Shown here in pieces: positions 33,736 to 38,559 of a stretch of DNA of 38,559 nucleotides. Position 1 is the first letter of the stretch, and each line of letters starts with the position of its first letter. The translations under genes and the position numbers were made by a program. The stretch is from the NCBI GenBank assembly GCA_900539165.1, contig UQAZ01000016.1, forward strand, positions 1 through 38,559, given 5' to 3'. Below the pieces are notes generated by a model. It did not search any database. It worked only from the letters and a program-made list of their open reading frames with translations, and was not told where the DNA came from. This DNA comes from an uncultured Oscillospiraceae bacterium. GTDB taxonomy: Bacteria > Bacillota > Clostridia > Oscillospirales > Acutalibacteraceae.

Positions 33736-34197
33736 TCAATATTCAATACCCTTACGGGCAGGCACTCCTGCATCGTAGGGGTGTTTTATTTTTTCAAAAT
33801 GAGTGACATAATCCGCCGTTTCGCAAAGCACGGACAAACGACTATGCCCTGTTATGATATATTCTCTGTCGGGGCGAAGCAAGCTCTTCAATCTGTCCTC
33901 GGACAAAAAACGAGGCACTAAATCCGCAAACTCGTCTAATATAATCATATCCTTATCTGAGGATTTTATATATTCGAGAGCCTCTTTGACAAATCCGTTA
34001 TACTCATCGCCCACATTAAACGGCAGACTATGGGGACAGGGATAAACTTCAAACGGAAGCACCGAGCGTTCCGATGATTTATCGTCCTTAAAAAACTGAA
34101 CAAACAACACGCTCATACCTGCGCCGTATGCTCTCATTCCCGCACCGACAGCAGACGAGGTCTTGCCCTTACCGAAGCCATAATAGTAATGTATCAT
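33736..34197 (-). CDS. cobO: Cob(I)alamin adenosyltransferase, CobA/CobO type
   Basis: The 153-residue enzyme transfers the adenosyl group of ATP to cob(I)alamin, forming adenosylcobalamin. It has the P-loop GFGKGKTSSAVGAGMRA, LFVQFFKDD, the Walker B-like MIILDEF and the C-terminal AGVPARKGIEY typical of CobA/CobO/BtuR. It is somewhat shorter than the usual 170-200 residues. Its ATG overlaps the stop codon of the MreB-family gene by four bases (ATGA). Together with the cobalamin riboswitch at 30595 it shows that the cell handles corrinoids. It is convergent with the asparaginase gene, only 5 bases apart. Confidence 0.93.
   Translation of the reverse strand: MIHYYYGFGKGKTSSAVGAGMRAYGAGMSVLFVQFFKDDKSSERSVLPFEVYPCPHSLPFNVGDEYNGFVKEALEYIKSSDKDMIILDEFADLVPRFLSEDRLKSLLRPDREYIITGHSRLSVLCETADYVTHFEKIKHPYDAGVPARKGIEY
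33746..33793 (+). terminator. Terminator of the GH95 operon embedded in the cobO coding end
   Basis: ACCCTTACG (33748-33756) pairs with CGTAGGGGT (33774-33782) with one G-T pair. An inner GCAGG/CCTGC stem (33758-33762, 33767-33771) extends it, and GTTTTATTTTTT follows. It lies within the last codons of the convergent cobO gene. Confidence 0.8.
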
Positions 34198-35222
34198 CTT
34201 ATTCTGACTTCCTCTTTAGTCTTAAAGCGATAGCCGTAACTGTCGAGAATACTCATTCTGTCAAGGGCTACGCTTGCCCCTTTGCCGGCACAAAGATATG
34301 GTTGAGGGGCTATGGTAACATCAAGTCCCATTTCGTTTTTGAAAAATTCATCCATACCGAAAAGCTCGGCAGAGCCGCCCGTCAAAATAATTCCCGAAGT
34401 GACAATATCCGCTACAAGCTGCGGTGAGGTACGCTCAAACATAATCTGAGCAGCAGCAGAAATTTCCTGAAGCAGAGGCTTCAAGCAATGGTAAATCTCA
34501 TTAGAGGTTACCTCTATGCTCTTTGGCATACCGCTGTGAACACATCTGCCTTTAGCCACCATAACGATTTCCTCATTACGGGGAATTGCACATCCGATTT
34601 GCTTTTTAATATCCTCTGCGGTACGAACGCCAACCTGAACATCATACTTTTCTTTAATGAACTTCATTATTTCCTCATCAAAGGAATTTCCTGCTACATT
34701 AACGGTTTCGCACTGGCTCATTGCGCCCTGCGACACAACAGCCATATCGGTTGTGCCTCCGCCTATGTTAATAATAAACGCACCGTTCGGCTGCAAAGGC
34801 TCTACACCTGCACCAAAAGCTGCGCAAAGCGGCTCTTCAACAAGGCAAACACTTCTTGCACCGGCGGAAGCGATAACCGACACAAGTGTTCTTTTATCAA
34901 CATCCGTGGCAAGAGCAGGAACAGCGGCAACCACTCTCGGCTTAAAAATATTCTTTTTTACTGCTCGCGAGATAAAGTACCTAATCATCTGCTGAGTCAT
35001 TGCATAAGAGCCGATTACACCGTCTCTGAGAGGTTGAATAACGGTAATACCGTTAGGCTCTCTGCCCTGAAGATAATAAGCACGCCTACCTGCATAAAGC
35101 ATTTTTTCCGTCTCGGTATCATAGGCAACATAGCTTGGCTCGTTAAGCACCACGCCCTTGTTAGGCACGGTGATTACAACATTGCTTGTTCCCAAATCAA
35201 TACCCAAATCATAACCGAACAT
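34194..35222 (-). CDS. MreB/Mbl-family actin-like protein
   Basis: The 342-residue protein has the actin-fold phosphate loops DLGIDLGTSNVVI (phosphate 1) and INIGGGTTDMAVV (phosphate 2), the adenosine loop GIILTGGSAEL, and VPALATDVDKRTLV plus VEEPLCAAFGAG between them. MreB-type filaments guide cell-wall synthesis and shape. It lacks mreC and mreD neighbours, so it is probably an Mbl/MreBH-like paralogue rather than the main mreB. AAGGTG lies before the ATG and the promoter is 30 bases further up. Its coupling to cobO is unusual. Confidence 0.9.
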   Translation of the reverse strand: MFGYDLGIDLGTSNVVITVPNKGVVLNEPSYVAYDTETEKMLYAGRRAYYLQGREPNGITVIQPLRDGVIGSYAMTQQMIRYFISRAVKKNIFKPRVVAAVPALATDVDKRTLVSVIASAGARSVCLVEEPLCAAFGAGVEPLQPNGAFIINIGGGTTDMAVVSQGAMSQCETVNVAGNSFDEEIMKFIKEKYDVQVGVRTAEDIKKQIGCAIPRNEEIVMVAKGRCVHSGMPKSIEVTSNEIYHCLKPLLQEISAAAQIMFERTSPQLVADIVTSGIILTGGSAELFGMDEFFKNEMGLDVTIAPQPYLCAGKGASVALDRMSILDSYGYRFKTKEEVRIR

Positions 35223-35250
35223 ATTTCACACCTTAAATTTAATATATACT

Positions 35251-35279
35251 ATACTACAACATCACCCTGTAATTGTCAA
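35251..35279 (-). promoter_or_regulatory. Promoter of the mreB-like-cobO unit
   Basis: Minus strand TTGACA (35279-35274), a 17-base spacer and TAGTAT (35256-35251). It abuts the end of recD2. Confidence 0.75.
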
Positions 35280-37505
35280 TTACAAGAGGAGCAAATCATC
35301 CTCATCATTTTCGATGAAAAATTTGAGTGCGCTGTATCTTCTTGATTTTTTATCATTCTCGACCATAGCCGAAATACTCTGCTCATTTCCTACAAGAACA
35401 AGGAGTTTTTTAGCACGGGTAAGAGCTGTATAAAACAGATTTCTGTAAGCAAGCCTTGCAGGAACATTAATAACGCTCATCACGACGCAGTCAAACTCGC
35501 TGCCCTGCGATTTATGCACGGTCATAGCGTAGGCAAGCTCAAGCTCCTTTACATTTTCGATGCTATACATTGCTTCCTTGTCGTCAAATTTGACATTAAT
35601 AATATCATTAGCCCTATCTATACGGGTAAGCAGACCTATATCTCCGTTAAAAACTCCGCTTCCGCTTTCGTCTGTCTTAAACCACGGAACATCATAATTG
35701 TTTTTAATCTGCATAACCTTATCGCCCTCACGAAGAACATAACCCTTATAGCGAATTTCGTTCTTTGATTTATCGGGCGGATTAAGCTTCTGCTGTAAAA
35801 GAGCGTTTATATTTTCCGTGCCGCACTCACCCTTTCTACCCGGGCAAAGCACCTGTATATCGTTCATACTGTCGAAGCCGTAACTTGACGGAAGCCGTGA
35901 AGTTACAAGGTCAACGATTTTTTTAGGAGCTGTATATTTTGAATTTTCCCTAAGCAAAAAGAAGTCGCTCTGTGCGCTGTTATCAAACTCGGGCATTTGA
36001 CCGTGAACGACTCTGTGGGCGTTTGTAACAATTTTACTTTTCATCGCCTGACGAAATATTTTATCAAGAACGAGAACGCTTATTACACCGCTGTCAATAA
36101 TATCACGCAAAACATTTCCTGCACCGACGGGCGGAAGCTGATTTCTGTCGCCCACCATAATCAAACGGCAATGCAAAGGCAAAGCGTCAAGCAATGCCGA
36201 AAATAGCGTTACATCAACCATAGACATTTCATCGACAATAACGGCGTCATAATTAAGGGGATTGGTAAGATTATGCACGAATGACTGAGTGTCTCCCGAA
36301 TCCTTATATTCAACCTCAAGAAGCCTATGAATTGTTTTTGCGGGACTGCCCGTAAGCTCCTCCATACGCTGTGCCGCCCTGCCTGTCGGCGCTGCAAGAG
36401 CAACACGAAGATTGCGATTTTTCATAAGCTGAATTATACCCTTGACGGTTGTAGTTTTACCCGTACCCGGACCGCCTGTAAGCACAAGCAAGCCACGCTC
36501 CACGGCAATTTCTATCGCCTCTCGTTGTTTCTCGTCAAATTTAATATCACTGCTCGTTTCAAAGGCATATATCTCCGACGGCTCAATTTGATTTTGAATA
36601 GGCGGATACTCTGTCATCACCTTAATTCTGTCGGCAACAGCACGCTCGGCAGTATAAATCTCGGGCAAAAACAAAAACTCTCTGCCGTCTATTTCCTTTT
36701 GGACAACAGCCTTATTCTCTATTGCGTAATCGACTGCCAAATCCACATCATCGTCGCTACATTCAAGCAAGGCTTTAGCGGGAGTAAAAATCCTGTCCCT
36801 CGGAATGCAGGTGTGTCCGTTATTCAAATTATGTCTGATTATATAGCAAACGGCTGCCTGCGCCCTATAATTAAACGGCGGTCTTTGAGAAAGATTTTCC
36901 GCTATTTCCTCAGCCTTATCAAATGTGATACCTGTCTGTGCGCCGATTAGCGAATATGGATTTGCGTTAGCCACATCAAGAGCTTCGCCCTTATACATAT
37001 TATAAATTTTGAGTGCCTGATTTTGGCTCATACCCAAATTTGTAAGCCCGACAAGCACTTCCTTAGCATCAAACTGCGACTTAAAATCGGTGCAAATTTG
37101 CCGTGCCTTTGCTGCGGAAATTCCTTTGATTTTTGAAAGTCGCACAGGGTCATTTTCAAGCACATCAAAGGTTTGTGTGCCGAAAGCCTCAACAATTTTT
37201 TCGGCAGTCGCACTGCGTATACCACGAACAGCACCGCTTGAAAGGTAGCGTAAAATGCCTCCCACATCGGCAGGCAGGGTTTGGATAACGCTCTGCGCCT
37301 TAAACTGTCTGCCGAAAGACGGATGAAAACCCCATTCGCCACGACATTCAACCCTTGCACCGACTGCAAGCTCGCCGAGTTCACCGACAACGGTAACGCC
37401 CTCGTCACCTGTATTTATTTCAGAAACACAAAAGCCTGTTACTTCGCTGTAAAAGGTAACTTCCTCAACAGTTCCTATTAAATTTTCAAGATTATTTTCG
37501 TCCAT
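35280..37505 (-). CDS. recD2: RecD2-type ATP-dependent DNA helicase
   Basis: The ATG at 37505 with AAGGTG upstream gives 741 residues; the longer frame has no ribosome site. An OB-like N-terminal domain (residues 5-75), helix-hairpin-helix repeats (about 85-160, with LSKIKGISAAKA) and the SF1 helicase core follow. Walker A is GGPGTGKTTT near residue 345. Then come DEMSMVD, MVGDRNQLPPVGAGNVL, AMTVHKSQGSEFD and FYTALTRAKKLLVL. RecD2 acts outside RecBCD and unwinds DNA 5' to 3', with roles in repair and fork stability in Firmicutes. Length and motif order are normal. Confidence 0.95.
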   Translation of the reverse strand: MDENNLENLIGTVEEVTFYSEVTGFCVSEINTGDEGVTVVGELGELAVGARVECRGEWGFHPSFGRQFKAQSVIQTLPADVGGILRYLSSGAVRGIRSATAEKIVEAFGTQTFDVLENDPVRLSKIKGISAAKARQICTDFKSQFDAKEVLVGLTNLGMSQNQALKIYNMYKGEALDVANANPYSLIGAQTGITFDKAEEIAENLSQRPPFNYRAQAAVCYIIRHNLNNGHTCIPRDRIFTPAKALLECSDDDVDLAVDYAIENKAVVQKEIDGREFLFLPEIYTAERAVADRIKVMTEYPPIQNQIEPSEIYAFETSSDIKFDEKQREAIEIAVERGLLVLTGGPGTGKTTTVKGIIQLMKNRNLRVALAAPTGRAAQRMEELTGSPAKTIHRLLEVEYKDSGDTQSFVHNLTNPLNYDAVIVDEMSMVDVTLFSALLDALPLHCRLIMVGDRNQLPPVGAGNVLRDIIDSGVISVLVLDKIFRQAMKSKIVTNAHRVVHGQMPEFDNSAQSDFFLLRENSKYTAPKKIVDLVTSRLPSSYGFDSMNDIQVLCPGRKGECGTENINALLQQKLNPPDKSKNEIRYKGYVLREGDKVMQIKNNYDVPWFKTDESGSGVFNGDIGLLTRIDRANDIINVKFDDKEAMYSIENVKELELAYAMTVHKSQGSEFDCVVMSVINVPARLAYRNLFYTALTRAKKLLVLVGNEQSISAMVENDKKSRRYSALKFFIENDEDDLLLL

Positions 37506-37533
37506 AATAAACACCTTGAAATTCAGTATAAAT

Positions 37534-37539
37534 ATTGTA
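37534..37539 (-). promoter_or_regulatory. Extended -10 of the recD2 promoter
   Basis: Minus strand TGG followed by TACAAT (37539-37534); the -35 (TTTAAT, 17 bases up) is weak. Confidence 0.45.
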
Positions 37540-37614
37540 CCACAAATGTTCACTAAATTAAAGAGAAAACAAATACTAAGTTTAATTACAGATACATTTA
37601 AGAAAATTTTCCGC

Positions 37615-37648
37615 AAAAAAAGAGGCTGTCGAAAAATCGACAACCTCT
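37615..37648 (-). terminator. Terminator of tuf
   Basis: AGAGGTTGTCGA pairs with TCGACAGCCTCT (plus 37637-37648 and 37621-37632) with one G-T pair and a 4-base loop, then TTTTTT on the minus strand. Confidence 0.9.
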
Positions 37649-37668
37649 ATGAAAGTCAGTAAATAGGA

Positions 37669-38559
37669 TTACTCGTTGATTGATACAACAACGCCTGAAC
37701 CTACTGTTCTACCACCCTCACGGATAGCGAAACGAAGACCCTCTTCAATAGCGATAGGAGTGATAAGCTCAACGTTCATATCAACATTATCGCCAGGCAT
37801 ACACATCTCAACGCCTTCAGGAAGGGTGATAACGCCTGTTACGTCAGTTGTTCTGAAGTAGAACTGAGGACGATAGTTGTTGAAGAAAGGAGTATGACGG
37901 CCGCCTTCATCCTTTGAAAGAACGTAAACCTGACCTGTGAACTTGGTGTGTGGGTGAATTGAACCCGGAGCAGCAAGAACCTGGCCTCTCTTAATGTCAG
38001 TTCTCTGAACACCACGAAGGAGACAACCGATGTTGTCACCAGCCTCAGCGTAGTCAAGAATCTTACGGAACATCTCGATACCTGTGCAAACTGTTGACTT
38101 GATTTCTTCCTCAAGACCAACCATTTCTACTGTATCGTTTGTCTTAAGCTGACCTCTCTCTACTCTACCGGTTGCAACAGTACCACGACCTGTGATAGTG
38201 AATACGTCCTCAACAGGCATAAGGAAAGGAAGATCTGCCTTACGGTCAGGAGTAGGAATGTACTCGTCAACTGCATCCATGAGTTCCTGAATGCAAGCGC
38301 AAGCAGGATCGTCATTTGAAGAAGCCTCAAGTGCCTTGAGAGCCGAACCCTTAATAATCGGGCAGTTCTCATCAAAGCCGTACTCAGCAAGAGTCTCGCG
38401 AACTTCCATCTCTACAAGCTCAAGGAGTTCTTCGTCGTCAACCTGGTCGCACTTATTAAGGAATACGATGATTGCCGGAACGCCTACCTGACGAGCAAGG
38501 AGAAGGTGCTCCTTAGTCTGAGCCATAGGACCATCAGTAGCAGCGATAACAAGGATAGC
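37669..38559 (-). CDS. tuf: Elongation factor Tu (partial, N-terminus beyond window)
   Basis: The frame runs off the right edge, leaving 296 residues of a protein normally about 400 long. The GTPase domain is cut after the second loop; NKCDQVDD (the guanine-specific NKxD) and GSALKALE remain. Domains 2 and 3 are complete (VEDVFTITGRGTVATGRVERG, GIEMFRKILDYAEAGDN, GGRHTPFFNNYRPQFYFRT, REGGRTVGSGVV). EF-Tu brings aminoacyl-tRNA to the ribosome. Codon use is more biased than in the neighbours, as expected for a highly expressed gene. Confidence 0.98.
   Translation of the reverse strand, partial: AILVIAATDGPMAQTKEHLLLARQVGVPAIIVFLNKCDQVDDEELLELVEMEVRETLAEYGFDENCPIIKGSALKALEASSNDDPACACIQELMDAVDEYIPTPDRKADLPFLMPVEDVFTITGRGTVATGRVERGQLKTNDTVEMVGLEEEIKSTVCTGIEMFRKILDYAEAGDNIGCLLRGVQRTDIKRGQVLAAPGSIHPHTKFTGQVYVLSKDEGGRHTPFFNNYRPQFYFRTTDVTGVITLPEGVEMCMPGDNVDMNVELITPIAIEEGLRFAIREGGRTVGSGVVVSINE

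Noticed and set aside
34488..35345. 285-residue plus-strand frame opposite the MreB-like gene
   Set aside because: It is a shadow frame produced by the codon use of the gene beneath it; no motif or ribosome site.
36327..36950. 207-residue plus-strand frame opposite recD2
   Set aside because: Antisense to the helicase core with no independent evidence.

Overview
The window comes from a low-GC Gram-positive anaerobe of the Clostridia, most likely the Oscillospiraceae/Ruminococcaceae. Evidence: a Firmicutes-type EF-Tu, a fructose PTS operon, an MreB paralogue, RecD2, a DUF3048 protein, part of an alpha/beta-type spore protein (SASP) gene, strong GGAGG ribosome sites and many TTGACA/TATAAT promoters. 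I cannot name the species.

Region 1 (1-14478, all on the minus strand) looks like one operon of nine genes. From its promoter side it encodes: a DUF6382-like/FHA protein with a threonine-rich repeat; a bacterial-type PARG macrodomain fused to an SGNH hydrolase; a membrane-anchored Ser/Thr kinase; a zinc-ribbon membrane protein; a PP2C phosphatase; a second Ser/Thr kinase with an extracellular domain; a small membrane protein; a 1842-residue Ig-like surface protein; and, cut by the window edge, a tandem-FHA protein that looks like the N-terminus of an EssC-type type VII secretion ATPase. Three of these proteins carry tails built from the same T-x-x-L motif (ETTVL, ATSLL, TELL), and the activation loop of one kinase contains it too. 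I read the cluster as a phosphothreonine/FHA circuit, possibly controlling type VII export, with an ADP-ribose-processing enzyme attached.

Region 2 (14479-16788) is a LytTR response regulator and an AgrC-like histidine kinase, divergent from region 1. The shared control region holds two good promoters, a perfect palindrome and a tandem 11-bp repeat.

Region 3 (16789-19610) holds a possible small RNA, a small ORF and a large serine recombinase. Immediately after the recombinase is the 3' end (39 codons) of a SASP gene with its own terminator, so a recombinase element has entered a sporulation gene. The 5' half is not in the window. Regions 1-2 may therefore be cargo of that element.

Region 4 (19619-38559) looks like ordinary chromosome: a DUF3048 protein, two unknown small genes, hypA plus a membrane protein, a fruR-fruK-fruA-ptsH-ptsI operon, a cobalamin-riboswitch-controlled cell-wall protein with an alpha/alpha-toroid-like body, a GH95 glycosidase with an asparaginase-like protein, an MreB paralogue coupled to a cob(I)alamin adenosyltransferase, recD2, and the 3' two thirds of tuf.

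Starts were moved to sites with a ribosome binding site where the longest frame began too early. All family names come from motifs read by eye; no database was searched.
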